Origin: Medicago truncatula
Taxonomy: Eukaryota > Streptophyta > Magnoliopsida > Fabales > Fabaceae
Reading direction: 5' to 3'
Assembly: GCF_003473485.1 (NCBI RefSeq)
Contig: NC_053045.1
Location: 40,404,494-40,468,493 of the forward strand
Length of the DNA: 64,000 nt
In this document: positions 1 to 11,380 of the stretch, piece by piece
Position numbering within the stretch: the stretch's first letter is position 1
How the letters are laid out: each line of letters begins with the position of its first letter
Made by a program: the position numbers and the translations under genes
The notes under the pieces: generated by a model
Told to the model about the DNA's origin: nothing
The model's input: only the letters and a program-made list of their open reading frames with translations
Database searches by the model: none

Positions 1-621
1 TTAATTTTATACTCTAAATTATAAAATCAATAGCAAAATATTTAAATTTAATTATCATTGACATTTAAATTATAAAGAAATGAATTAATTTTTTTAAAAT
101 GGTGGTTTAAAATTAATATCTATCATAAAAATATTTATTTATGTTAAAATAGATTAAAGTGTAGTGCATATTTAATTATCAAGGGAGAGGATTGTAATTC
201 AAGTATTTTATAAGGGAGGGGAGTATAACTTTTACTTTTCAAAGGAGGGAAGTGTATATTTTAACATAAGAGGGGAGTGGAGTGTAATTCAAGTATCTTT
301 GAGGAGAGGTGAGTGTAATTTACTCTTTTTTATAAGGCCAGAGCAAATGACTTCAAGAAGAGTGACTCCAACTATATTGGTACCCAACTCTAATCTTTTG
401 TCAAATACTTATAAATATTATTAAAAAAAAAAGGAGAAAAATATATAAAAAAAAACTGGGAACATCAACCTAACCAGTTTATCCATAAAATGTAGATCTA
501 CCCAAACGTGTTATATGAAAATTAACAACACCAATGGATCAAAACAGCCTCCTTAGAGGTCTAGACTGTAGTGAATGGACCAACCGTCAACACGGAGCAT
601 ATCCACGTACCATCATCCCTT
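1..621. other. AT-rich intergenic stretch with short G-rich repeats
   Basis: No gene was recognised. Between about 180 and 330 a short motif recurs four times, with variants of GGGAGTGTAATTCAAGTAT separated by T-rich spacers. This looks like a degraded local repeat. The rest is simple AT-rich sequence. Confidence 0.5.
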
Positions 622-1575
622 AGGGTGGGATTTAGTATGGGAAAGGATACTTGTTTCCCACCATGGAAAAATATTTTTTGACAATTAGATTAAAGAGGAA
701 TACCAATTTTATCATGGTCTATCCACACTATATTTTTTCTCTTTCTCTTTCACCATTTTCTTCAACCTCCATCACTGTTCTCCTCTCCACTTCTCTACCC
801 CCAACACAGTCACCACTAAACAAACTTGGTAGAAATCTCATGGTGACAAATAGAAAATCATAGTCATAATAATAAAGGAAAATAGGACCTGATTTTAACT
901 AATTATTTCAAAGAATAATAAAAAGATCTAAAATCGTATAACAAGGAAATTTTCTGAAAGTGTTTGTCTGATGTTTGCGTGAATTGATTTCTTGGGCTTC
1001 AAAGAGAAAGGGGATAATTAGTTAAAAGTTATACAGTTGATGCTAATTCTTGTTTTGAGTGTGTTAATTAAAGGAGAGACCGATGAGTATCTTCTTTCCA
1101 GACAACGGTTCCGACGACGTTTGTTACAGATGTGTTGCCCTGTGATTAAAGCAACATCGTTTGCGACAGAGAGGTTGGATTCGTCGGACGGAAGGGAGAG
1201 AGGAAGAGACGAAAAGATGGCGTCGGAAGTGGTGTGTGTGTTTAAAGGAGGACAGGGAGGGTGGGAAATATTGTAAAATTTCATATGTGAATATGATGTT
1301 GCTAATTATCCCCTTCAATGTTGAAGGTTGAAGGTCGGAAGTGGTGTGTTGCTAATTATTTCAGATCTAAAATCTTAACTTATGGAGGTTGAAAGTCAGT
1401 GGTGGTGGGGGGTTCACGGTAGAGTCTGATGGAGGTTGAAGAAAATGATGAAAGAGAGAAAAAATATAGTGTGGATAGACCATGATAAAATCGGTACTCC
1501 TCCTTAATCTGATGGTCAAAAAATACTTTCCCATGGTGGGAAACAAGTATCATTTCCCATATTAAACCCCACCCT
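622..1575. mobile_element. MITE-like element with about 150 bp terminal inverted repeats
   Basis: The left arm (about 622-773) and right arm (about 1423-1575) are inverted copies of each other at roughly 90% identity over about 150 bp. Both begin AGGGTGGG(A/G)TTTA and share GATACTTGTTTCCCACCATGG-like and CATGGTCTATCCACAC-like blocks. The roughly 650 bp interior is unrelated to the arms and less AT-rich around 1080-1260. It contains a smaller inverted pair (GGGGATAATTAG near 1011, its complement near 1303), which may be a nested element. No transposase is visible. Long arms and a foreign interior would suit a non-autonomous Mutator-like element, but no clear 9 bp target duplication was found, so the superfamily is uncertain. 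Confidence 0.75.
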
Positions 1576-2127
1576 CCTTCCAAAGTACAACAAGTTAAAC
1601 ACTCTTTCGAGTCACAAAGCAAATACAAATAAGACCCTTCTTCCGACGTGTGGAGAAAAACCACCATCCAAAAACATCTGAAGCAACACATCAGTTCGTC
1701 CCTTATTAGACATTGAAGAACGGCGACATCCTTAACAATATGCTCATCAAAACATCTTAAAAGGAAGAACAATATGCCGATAAAAACAAAATAAAGCTAT
1801 TCAATTTTTTTCTTAAAAGGCTATTCAATTTTTCATATTACAAAAAAGTTATTTTTTTTTTTTTGTGGTAGATAGTTATTATTTTTCTTATAAAAAATTA
1901 TTGATTTTTTTATGAAGAAAAAAGATAATTAAAATATAAACCTAGTGTGAAAAAATAAAGAATCATAAACCTCTCCTCGACGAAGAAGGGAAATCGAGCC
2001 GTCGAGAAAATCAGTAGGTACCGATAGCGGTAGGAAATAGTGTCTCTGCGTTTCACTCCGTCGTATTAAATCAAATCCCTAATCCAAAACACCGTCAACG
2101 TTTCTGTGTTTGCGTCGGAGCTTCGAA
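1576..2127 (+). promoter_or_regulatory. Upstream region and 5' UTR of the SPF45 gene
   Basis: This 550 bp stretch separates the MITE from the SPF45 start codon. The first 300 bp is AT-rich with T and A tracts. From about 1975 it becomes more GC-balanced, as expected of a 5' UTR (CCTCTCCTCGACGAAGAAG at about 1971). No single TATA box or transcription start can be fixed from sequence alone. Confidence 0.35.
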
Positions 2128-5100
2128 ATGTTGGGTGGGTTATACGGAGACCTACCTCCTCCTTCTTCCGCCGAAGAAGATAAACCAACCACCAATGTCT
2201 GGTCATCCAGCACCAAAATGGCCCCCGCTACTCTCCGTAAACCTTCCTCTTCTCTTTACACACCTCCCCATACCCTTCTTCGATCCCAAAACAAACCTAA
2301 AATCGTCAATTCCACCAAAACTATTCTCTCTCCTGCACCACAGCCGATTCTTGCTTCGCCACTTGACGATGTCGTCGTTCAACCGGCTCTTGTAGGAGTA
2401 CAGTCGACGGTGATGGAGGAGTATGATCCGGCGAGGCCGAATGATTATGAAGAGTATCGAAGGGAGAAGAAAAGGAAGGCTAGAGAAGCGGAGATGATGA
2501 GGGAGCTGGAGAGACGAAGGGAGGAAGAGGAGGAGAGGGAGAAAGAGAGGGAGAGGGAGAGAGAAAGAGAAAGGGAGAGAGATAGAGATAGGGAGAGAGA
2601 TCAGGGAGATTCCAGATTGAATATTTCCGGTGAGGAAGCGTGGAGAAGGCGTGTGGGGATGAGTGGAGGAGGTGGCGGCAGTGGTGGAAGGGGTGTGCCG
2701 AGGTCGCCATCGCCTCCTGGGAGTGTGGATGGATTTAGTATTGGGAAGTCGGAGACCGTTGGGTTGGGAGTTGGTGCTGGTGGGCAGATGACTGCTGCTC
2801 AGAGGATGATGGCAAAGATGGGGTGGAAGCAAGGGCAAGGGCTTGGGAAACAGGAGCAAGGGATTACAACTCCGTTGATGGCGAAGAAAACCGATAGACG
2901 GGCTGGGGTTATTGTTAATGCCAGTGACAGTAAGTCTGATAAGAAAGTTAAGAGTGTTAACATCAATGGTGTACCTACCAGAGTACTGCTACTTAGAAAC
3001 ATGGTATGCACATTTTTAATGTTAAATGCTTGTTTGTTTTCGGTGTTTATGTGCTTGTTAACGACGCCGAGAGGTTTCATGAACTTTATGAATCACATGA
3101 TCATGTTTTATATTTCAGCTGCATTGTTTTGATGGGTGTTTTTAAGAATAGTACAGATTTTGTTGTTTGTTATGCTATACATTTTTGTTCTGTGTGCTGT
3201 TTAGTTTTAATTTTAAAATAGCACAGGCTAATGAATATTTGGCATATGATGTGGCCTTCGGATGTTTTGACTTGGTGATCACCGGATGTAGTGATATCGA
3301 TTATATATGACTTGGCGTTCTTAATCACACAGGGGTTAAGTCACAGCTCCCATTGCTCAACTTGGCTTCTACACTTAATTTGGAAGCTGTTGTTTGCTTT
3401 TAGTGTCTACGATATCAGATTTTCCAGAAAGAACACAGTAATCTCATGTGGAATATCTTTCTGGAGAAATTAGCTTGACTGTTATTAGATCAGTGATGTT
3501 CTATGAACAAATGTTAGGAAATGAAGTGTGAACAAGAGTAGAAAATAGTTGTTGTAAATATGAGAATAGATGAACAGACATAGAAGACAAGATATGATTA
3601 AGAATGAAAATATCTGAAAGAAAGTTGTAGTACAAATGTCAAGGATATAAGTAAATGTCCATGATAAATACTGGTCCAGAGAATATAGAAATGTTGAAAG
3701 AAAAGGTTGGAGAAAAAAATGAGTACAGGCAGTACTCAGTTGTTCCTTTCACGATTTGGAGACCCTGAAATCTTTCCTTCTAAAACCAATCTCCATCAAA
3801 ACATAAAACCCCAAATCTTCTCTCCCTTCTCTTTGTGGCCTATCCCTGCCAATCCTGTTGGAATTCTAACCAACTCTATCCATGCTGACTAGCAAACCAG
3901 CTCACTGTGTGTCCTGACAATACTCCACCCTGAAATTTTCCCTTCTCCTCAAGCTAACTTCAGGAGAGTACTCCTTCATCCATTGTTATGCAGCAATCTC
4001 TCACCTTATCCTTCCCTCGGATATTCCTCCATCAATATCACGTGGAATTTCATTCTTGCAAACACAGGCTTACAATATTTCTCATCACTAAAGTAACCCC
4101 TTCTTGACTTCTGTAATTATGCGTCTGAAAATCTCCATTGGATTCTTTCCATAATAACTAGCTGGTGTGAGTGTGAATTCTTTATTCCCAGACTCATGTT
4201 CCTCTTCGATGAGGGATAACTGATGTACGAAATTCCTCAGTTGCTGTCAATACATTCCTTACCTTTGTCAGGTACCCCATTAGTGGAAAACTAATCGTAT
4301 AAATCTCCAACCAATTTTTAAAGGGCCTGACTCGTTACATGTGCAAGAGGCTTTGTTGGGTACCTTATTCTTCCCACAAATATCTGGACATAGTCCGTAA
4401 TTTCTACCAAATACTTTGCTGGGTGTAACTTCAACTCTACTCTAATCTCATCTTTTAGTCCTTTCAAGAAAATTTTGGTGGTTTGTGTCTGCACCTCTAA
4501 GGGACCAGCATACTCTCTTACTCCTCCACAAAAATCACTTGTTTCAAGCCCAAGAGTAATTCACAGGGATTCTGCATCATGGAGGAGGGAAACCTCCTAA
4601 TTAGTGCTTCTCTGAATTCTGCCCATATGAGGGATTCTAATTTCTGAGAAAATAAATCCCACCACAAAAACAAGTACAAAGCCCAACCTTCATGGCCAAC
4701 ATAATTGCTTTGTAACATTTCATTGTCAGCTACCCTTTCCATCTTTGTCACGTCCATATGCATCTCCCCCGAGAATGAGGCCTTTGCCTCTGCTGTCCAT
4801 TCTTCTCTTCAGAAGGTGCATATTGATTTTTTTTTCCTTTCGTTACATGATTGAGGATGTCATCTCAATAAATTTAAAGAATTGGCCACTTATAGGAAAC
4901 AGCACAAATATTGACGTGGTCAGAAATTATAAAAATTCGTATTTATATACCATATACACAGACACATAATTTTATGGTTTAGTTTAGAAGGAAGGGTGTG
5001 CTTGCAAGTAAAACCATTTTCATAACAAACAAGCATGCATCTATGGTACACGTTCCATTCTTTTTATTGTCGTTGAAATTGGCAGTGATACAGATCTCTC

Positions 5101-6763
5101 TCTCTCATTGTCTTTTCAAGTGTTGGATAATCAGTAATGCCATTGGTCTGGTGTATGTAGCATGGTTTATTTTCTGATTATGTGACTTGGATGTATCTTG
5201 GTTGATCACTTTTCCTCCCTCTGTGGATGAGCAACTGTTTTTCAATGTCCTGTTCTTAGAATGGTATGATGTTAATACAGTATGAGGGGATGATGTTTAT
5301 AATTATTAATATGGTGTTGTTGTAAATCGGGAGCTAGGCTAGGATTCATTAGCAGATTGGGTTTTTTGATATGCTGTCCCTGGATAGATTGTAGCTTTAT
5401 TGCTTACTATTGAATTTTGGATTAGGATTAGTTCAGAGTGCAGTCAAGTTTGGGTAATGCCTTTTAAGAATTACAGTTCTTTAAGTTGAATATCCATGGT
5501 ATATTTTCTTTCTTGGGGCTGTTCGCTCTTTTCAAACTGATTATATCACTTCATGATGCTACGGAGTCGATATTGTACTTAGCAAAGCCAAATGAGCTTA
5601 TTTTCATTGAGAGCGGGCCTGGGAGTTGAGTTTCCTTTCATAATATTTTGAAGGAATTGAAATTTTTTCAGTTCCTTTTTTGTAGTTCCGAAATTCTTTT
5701 TCATTCTTCAGGGAATTTATGGGGTAAAGTTCCTTTTGACTTTGTGCCTGCATTGTAATTAATTGTTGATAAATATTTGCTGAAACGCTTAATACCTTGT
5801 GTCTATTTTAAACTGTTTAGGCACTGGGGTGGAACATAGATGTGTGCACTGTTTTTTTTCCCTCATTTGCATATTATTAATGCTGAGGTTGATCGCAATT
5901 TCCAAAGCAATAGATCAGATTTAATTGTTTATCTGAAGTTGCCTTTGTTTGACATTTTGATCAACAAAAGAAATTTTCTTAGAAAGAGGAGGGGGAATGA
6001 GCAGTCTTTCCTAAGAAAGAAAGAAAGAAAGAATACAATCCTCCACTCCCTCTCCTCACAAAAACCTAAAACAGAAGTCTTGTGACACGGCCCTCTGTAA
6101 AGAGCTCTCCAATCCTGAAAATTGGAATGTTCAATGATACGTTAATCTTTCTTTCTCTTCTAGTCAATTTTGACTTCTTGGTTTTTGAACTGAAGTTGAT
6201 GCAATAACTGTGATTTCCACTACATTGAGCAGAGATAGATCATATATCGTAAAAAGCCTGTGCCTGTATACTGGAACTTTAGGTTGTTCTCCAGAATTCC
6301 CGATGAACTTGATTTAGTACACATGTGCTCTGCGACTCTGCATGCTTTGAGCCCTTATTGTTAATCTTTTGTCATTAAAATATCAACAGTGATTGTATTA
6401 GTTCATCCTTAAATGATGTTTAATTTATTTTATTTGAACATGACTTATTGTTGCTTTGTTTTGAAGGTGGGACCTGGCGAGGTAGATGATGAGCTGGAAG
6501 ATGAGGTAGGATCAGAATGTGCCAAGTATGGAACAGTAACCCGAGTTCTGATATTTGAGATAACAGAGCCAAATTTTCCCACCGACGAAGCTGTAAGAAT
6601 CTTTGTGCAGTTTGAGAGATCTGAAGAAACAACTAAAGCGCTTGTTGACCTTGATGGTCGATACTTTGGAGGTAGAACAGTGCGTGCCACATTTTACGAC
6701 GAGGACAAGTTTAGCAAGAATGAGTTAGCTCCAATGCCAGGAGAAATTCCTGGCTTCACCTAG
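2128..6763 (+). CDS. DRT111: SPF45/DRT111-type splicing factor (G-patch + RRM)
   Basis: Two exons, 2128-3003 and 6467-6763, join in phase 0 (ATG|GTATGC ... TGAAG|GTGGGA) to give 390 aa, close to Arabidopsis DRT111/SFPS. The first in-frame ATG at 2128 (MLGGLYGDLPPP) matches the family start. Residues 1-110 are low-complexity. An Arg/Glu/Asp-rich tract lies at about 124-163. The G-patch is at about 223-268 (GWKQGQGLG). The C-terminal RRM from residue 285 onward has the acidic DDELEDEV helix and the RYF (R-x-F) signature of U2AF-homology-motif RRMs, which bind ligand peptides of splicing factors such as SF1 and SF3b155. The family is a nuclear 3'-splice-site factor, implicated in Arabidopsis in phytochrome signalling and stress responses. 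The intron position inside the RNM/VGPG stretch appears conserved, but the 3.46 kb intron is long and contains a retroelement fragment. Confidence 0.95.
4330..4763 (-). mobile_element. Ty3/gypsy gag fragment (fossil) in SPF45 intron 1
   Basis: The minus strand encodes peptide stretches typical of plant Ty3/gypsy gag, such as WAEFREALIRRF and NPCELLLGLKQ. Further gag-like sequence continues leftward to about 4330. This is a decayed piece of an LTR retrotransposon inside an intron, in antisense to the gene. AT-poorer sequence between about 3700 and 4330 may belong to the same insertion, but its ends were not identified. No LTR pair or target duplication was seen. It is an old, broken copy. Confidence 0.7.
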
Positions 6764-8394
6764 AAGAACAGAACGTCTATGATTTTTAATCAAGTTGTTC
6801 TCAGTGATTACGCTGAAGACTTGAAATTGGAGTTTAATATTTTTAATTACATGATAGTTGAGCATTTAGTTAAGCTCCAATCTTGGTCTAAATGTGTTTG
6901 TAACAGTGACTAAGGGTTGTTGCTTAGGAAATTATTGTGATGTCCACACTGAAAACTCCTTACTTGCACTAATGTCGCCACTGTACATTGTTGAACTTGA
7001 ACGTTCCATAATATTATGATCACTTGGAGTTTGAGATACCATCAAATAAGCTGTTGCCACTTGATCTTAAACTAGTTAAGGTTTATTTACTGAAAATTTT
7101 GTACTAAATAGTTGTTTGTTTATGCGTGTATTACAAATACATCCATGATACTTGCAGCCCCGAACACGTATGTTTGAAAGTATGACAGTGATCGAAATAA
7201 AATGCAAGTGTTTAATTCAAAAGGAAGATATGGAACTAGCTATGCTACTCAAAGCATGTTGGTTGTCTCATGAAATTCATTTCTCTCCTCAGTTAGGAAC
7301 CAAAAAATGTTACTTTTTTTTAGAACCAAAAAAATGTTACTAAAAAATCTAAACAAGTAATAGATGATAGATTGTCTTGAATAGCTTCAAGAGAAGAAAA
7401 GGGTCAAAAGTGAAGAATTCTAATTTCATGTATTGCCCATGAAATTATATTTTACTTTGTGTAAAAGGGGACATGTAAATAGATACAAATGTTGGTTTAA
7501 TTAGTTTGTGCAGATTGTTATAAAGATGCTCTTAATTGATCTAATAATGAAACTTTAGAGCAGGGGAGAATTCTAATTTTGGATGCTTAAGTTGATTTTA
7601 AGTTTACACATAGTCTATTTATAAATTTTTAATGATAGTACTTAATAAATGTTTTATCCCTTCAAAAAAACAAAATTACTAAATCATTTGTCAATACTTT
7701 ATATTATTAAATTTCAATAATTTAATATTAAAATGATATGGAACTTGTAGATAATGAAAGACCTCTACTCAATAAGCTCTCTTCCATTTTTCTCTTCAAT
7801 GAGGATACCTATCTGGTACCGAGGCTTATGAAGCTAAGCCTCAACCGTTGGGGTACCTATTCCATTCCAACAGGGTACCTATTCAAGTATAATGAGGATA
7901 CCTATTCCATTCCAACAGGGTACTACAAAATGGGTCAATGAATATTCGTTCCATTGCATCCCTTTTAGTCAAACCAAAATAATGGATCATGGCATCATTC
8001 CATTCCCCAAAATTCAAGTATAGTCCAAACATTCCTGAAAAGTTTAAAGGTTCACACCTTTACACTTCAATAATAAAATATATTCTTAACATAACCCTAA
8101 GTAAATCAAGAAAATTGCATTCAGAGTTAACTAACTACCAAATTAATTCTAAAGCAAAATGTTTCTCGGATTGGTTAAAGTTTACAAGCATTTAACTAGC
8201 AAAATGTAGAGCATTGTACCAGTACATAACTTCACTATTCCTAACACCAAAGTCTAAGCTCTAACCTACTCACAAAACAAAAGTATCTTGCAACCTTGAA
8301 CAATCCCACAAAGGTAGGTGGATTTCAAGCCAAGAAAGGTTAGCTTCAGCTAGTTTCAAAAAGAAAAGGAAAGTTAAATTTTATATTTAGATTA
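6764..8394. other. Intergenic region between SPF45 and the B3 gene
   Basis: The first 250 bp after the SPF45 stop is the likely 3' UTR. The rest is AT-rich. A short direct repeat lies at 7851-7924 (see separate entry). About 7925-8394 is the 3' flank of the minus-strand B3 gene. No further gene was recognised. Confidence 0.5.
7851..7924. repeat. Two-copy direct repeat
   Basis: The phrase TACCTATTCCATTCCAACAG followed by GGTAC occurs twice, at about 7855 and about 7898, with period near 43 bp. A related third piece, GATACCTATCTGGTACC, lies just upstream at about 7803. It is a short local tandem duplication without recognisable function. Confidence 0.7.
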
Positions 8395-9834
8395 CTAATC
8401 TATGACAAATGGCGCATCCCTCTCACCTGTTCCAGGAAATTCGGACAGCAAAATTGGCTCTTCTTCACCTCTAAGAATTTGAACTTTGAAGACGATTTCC
8501 TCTTCGCTGTTTTTCATGAGCTCAAAAACACAAGCGTCTCCAAGCTTCAAATAATTATCTTCAGCAAATTTTTCCCAGCTAACACTATCAAACTGTTTGG
8601 TTTTGTTCTGCCCATTATAAGTCATGCCCCAACTCTTACCCCGATATTTGAGAATAGTCGGAACCTCTTTAGAAGGAAGTTCTTCACATATGCTGCTGCT
8701 CGGCCCCTATATGCCAACAATACAACAATACAAGATTTAATTGATTTTGCAATGTACCTTTCCAAAACCTTCATTTACTGATAGTATGTAATAGAGTATA
8801 ACAAAATTTAGTTTCATAATAGAGTATAACAGAATTTAGTTTCATCTATAACAGATTATGTTTCTGTTTTCCTTGATATTAGGATAAAGATATAGTTAGT
8901 TACTCTTTGATTACCTTATCCTGTTTATAATTAATTGTTACTATTCCTTTAATATATAGGCACAACAATTAGAAAGGGATATAAACCTCCACAAACATGA
9001 AAATGTCTTGTATACTAAAATGTGCTCAAGATTTCTATGATGCAGACAACAAAGCAAAGGATAGTATTGTTCTGCTCAAAGTGTGATACTATATTTTTTC
9101 TTCCTTTTGTGAAATCAAGAATGAAATTACCATTCCATAACGGGTACTAAGATGTGTTTTCGAAAGGACGACATGAAAGTATGGCTCTCCTGTAAGCGGT
9201 TCAATTCCACCCGTTTGCATATTTGTCGTAGGAACAGAAGGTGATGGAAACGAGGCTCGATTTCCCACAGCAACTCGACCGCTACTCACTGAAAATAAAT
9301 GTGAAATTAGTGATAGACGGTGTAGATGAAATTTAATTCATGTAGTGAGGAAGATGAGTAATCATAGAAGGAAACAATATGAAAAATAAGTAGTAACTTT
9401 AATTTCTATACTTAGAACTTACACTTTTCACTGGTTTAACTTGTTTCCTTATTTAGTAATTTCCTATAATTGGATCCATCTCCAAGTTCAATTCACATTA
9501 TCATGTACTATTAATCAAGATTTGTGAATTTCTGACAATCATAGATATATTGTTAAACTCATGGAAAAAGGGTCGCAATTGCAAAAACATACCAAACCAC
9601 AGTTTATGATGATAGAAATAATCACACCAAACAGGTAACAAAACAAACCAAACAACCCAGAATCACAAAAAGGTTTTTTACCCTTCAAATGATTATATAT
9701 TTCTAAACTAATTTCACATCTCAAAGTTACAAATGTTAGAATAGAGAAGGGAAAGAAAAGTTTTTTACGCTGGCTTTTCCGCTGCAAACATTTCAAATGT
9801 GCTTCTCCACCATGACACGATGCGTGACCCGGAA
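8395..9834 (-). CDS. B3 DNA-binding domain protein (Os04g0386900-like), 5' end unresolved
   Basis: Three minus-strand exons join in phase: 9834-9769, 9288-9131 and 8706-8395 (stop TAG at 8397-8395). The B3 domain spans exons 2 and 3, from PLTGEPYFHVVLSK through VPTILKYRGKSWGM and WEKFAEDNYLKLGDACVFEL to FKVQILRGEEEP. That is about 100 residues, so the DNA-binding fold looks complete. It resembles the single-B3 group typified by rice Os04g0386900. Upstream of the domain is a short region with RVAVGNRASFPSPSV. No in-frame ATG occurs in the first exon listed, so at least one 5' exon is missing from this model. A pyrimidine-rich stretch with a GT donor at about 10590-10410 could be a 5' UTR exon. 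The protein would be a nuclear transcription factor; its targets are unknown. Confidence 0.75.
9510..9552. repeat. 43 bp direct repeat, copy 1
   Basis: This stretch (begins ATTAATCAAGATTTGTGAAT) recurs at 10851-10893 with one mismatch. The first copy lies in the intron between the first two modelled B3 exons; the second lies beyond the gene's 5' side, next to a palindromic MITE. Confidence 0.85.
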
Positions 9835-10620
9835 CTATATCAGAAGTCCGTCGCAATTATCATCAACACAAAAACTAACAATTCAAGCGGATAAAGTTCA
9901 AGAGTTTACAGGTTGGAACACTACATCCAAGAAGACAAACTTTGTCCAAAGCAGCATGAATCTTAGCAACACTAACCTATGCAACCCAATACCCTACATA
10001 AATGTATCAAACAGATTGAAACAATGGTTTCTAAATCCACAGTGAAAATTAACTTACAAATTCATGGCACATCTGATAAACCTGATTAAAGAAATTAGAG
10101 GTTATCATCAAAAGTGAAAACACCTTCTAAAATAAAGACACAACCGAAAAAATCAAACCAACAAATCAAAACAACTTTCTCTTGAAATCAAAACAAAACA
10201 TTAATAAAAAAATCAAACCCTTAAAATCAATAAAACAACTTTCAGGAGATATCCAACCCTAATCACCATTGAAACCAAAAAAATTTCTGGAAAAACAAAT
10301 CCCTTAACATGCAATCACATATCCAATTCAACAACAAAACAGAAAACCAAAAAATTTCATTCAATCATGATTTTAAATTGATCAAAGGACAAAGAAATCA
10401 CCTTGAATGAAGAGGAGAATGGAACTTTGCACTGAAGAAGAAAAGGAAACGGAAGAAGCTTTCTTTGGCCCTTTGATGAAAACCGTTCGACGGCGAGGTC
10501 GACAATGGCGGCGAGGAGGTCGACGGCGGTCGGTCTCTTTTGTGTTGTTTCTGTGTTTGGTGAGGTTTCAGAGAGAAGCGTTCTTTTCATTTTTTAGACT
10601 ATATATATATATATATATAT
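9835..10620 (-). promoter_or_regulatory. Probable 5' UTR/intron and promoter side of the B3 gene
   Basis: On the minus strand about 10590-10410 contains CTTCTTCC-type pyrimidine tracts and an ATG-led 63-codon open stretch ending at a possible donor (TTCAAG|GTGATT). This fits a leader exon, but its phase does not match the next exon, so it is not added to the coding model. Between 9835 and 10400 the sequence is AT-rich and intron-like. A (TA)n tract at about 10600-10620 borders the MITE. Confidence 0.35.
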
Positions 10621-10802
10621 GGATTTTTCTAACATGTGCAAATTTGCACATGTTAAGGATACTAAAAGAAGCAACTTTTTATTGAAAATCACACTTGTTA
10701 TAAAAAAGAATATATATTTAATGTAAAATACACAAGTTCCAATATAAACTTACTACTTTAGTATCCTTAACATGTGCAAATTTGCACATGTTAGAAAAAT
10801 CC
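10621..10802. mobile_element. 182 bp MITE with 46 bp perfect TIRs, each containing a palindrome
   Basis: Arms 10621-10666 and 10757-10802 are exact inverted copies starting GGATTTTTCTAACATG. Each arm contains a perfect 24 bp palindrome (10631-10654 and 10769-10792) built on ACATGTGCAAATTTGCACAT. The element sits between TA repeats on both sides, compatible with a TA-targeting Tc1/mariner-type insertion, but the exact duplication cannot be read in the TA tract. The interior is only about 90 bp. It lies just upstream of the minus-strand B3 gene. Confidence 0.9.
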
Positions 10803-10850
10803 TATATATATATATAAGGACAAAGATTGTCCTATATAGTAAAGTAGAAG

Positions 10851-10893
10851 ATTAATCAAGATTTGTGAATTTCTGATAATCATAGATATATTG
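10851..10893. repeat. 43 bp direct repeat, copy 2
   Basis: Near-identical (one mismatch) to 9510-9552, same orientation, 1341 bp apart. It lies between the palindromic MITE and the Harbinger element. Confidence 0.85.
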
Positions 10894-11380
10894 CTACGAC
10901 TTTGCTACTTGAATAAAAATATGTCAAAGGACTAATGAAGTCACCTCTAAGATTATGTACAATGGTTTACATATTCAACATCCTTTTTTTACACTCCGCA
11001 CCATCTTCTCTCTTCCATCTAAAAATTCAACACTCATTCAATTTGCTACAGTGATTTTGTTTAATAAAATTCAACACCCCACCCCACCACTTTTATTTCA
11101 TATTCTTATTTTCTTTTATGTTTTTGTTTTTGTGATTATATATTAATAATAATTATTGATTGAAATTAAATTAAAATAATTAAGAGTTAAATATTATTTT
11201 TTTCCTAATTTAATAATTTATTTGAATTTTTTTTTTAAATTTATGTTCTTAATTTTTTTCTTCTTCTTGCAAGTAATAAAGACGAGATATAGGGATAGTC
11301 ATTATTAAAACAAATAAAATTACAAAAAACTTAAAATGCAATATAATACACTAAGCACACAACACACCTAAAATGAAACA

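Noticed and set aside
2203-2859. A 218-codon minus-strand open frame opposite SPF45 exon 1
   Set aside because: It is Pro/Leu/Ser-rich because it is the antisense of the Arg/Glu/Gly-rich SPF45 coding exon, and it matches no family.
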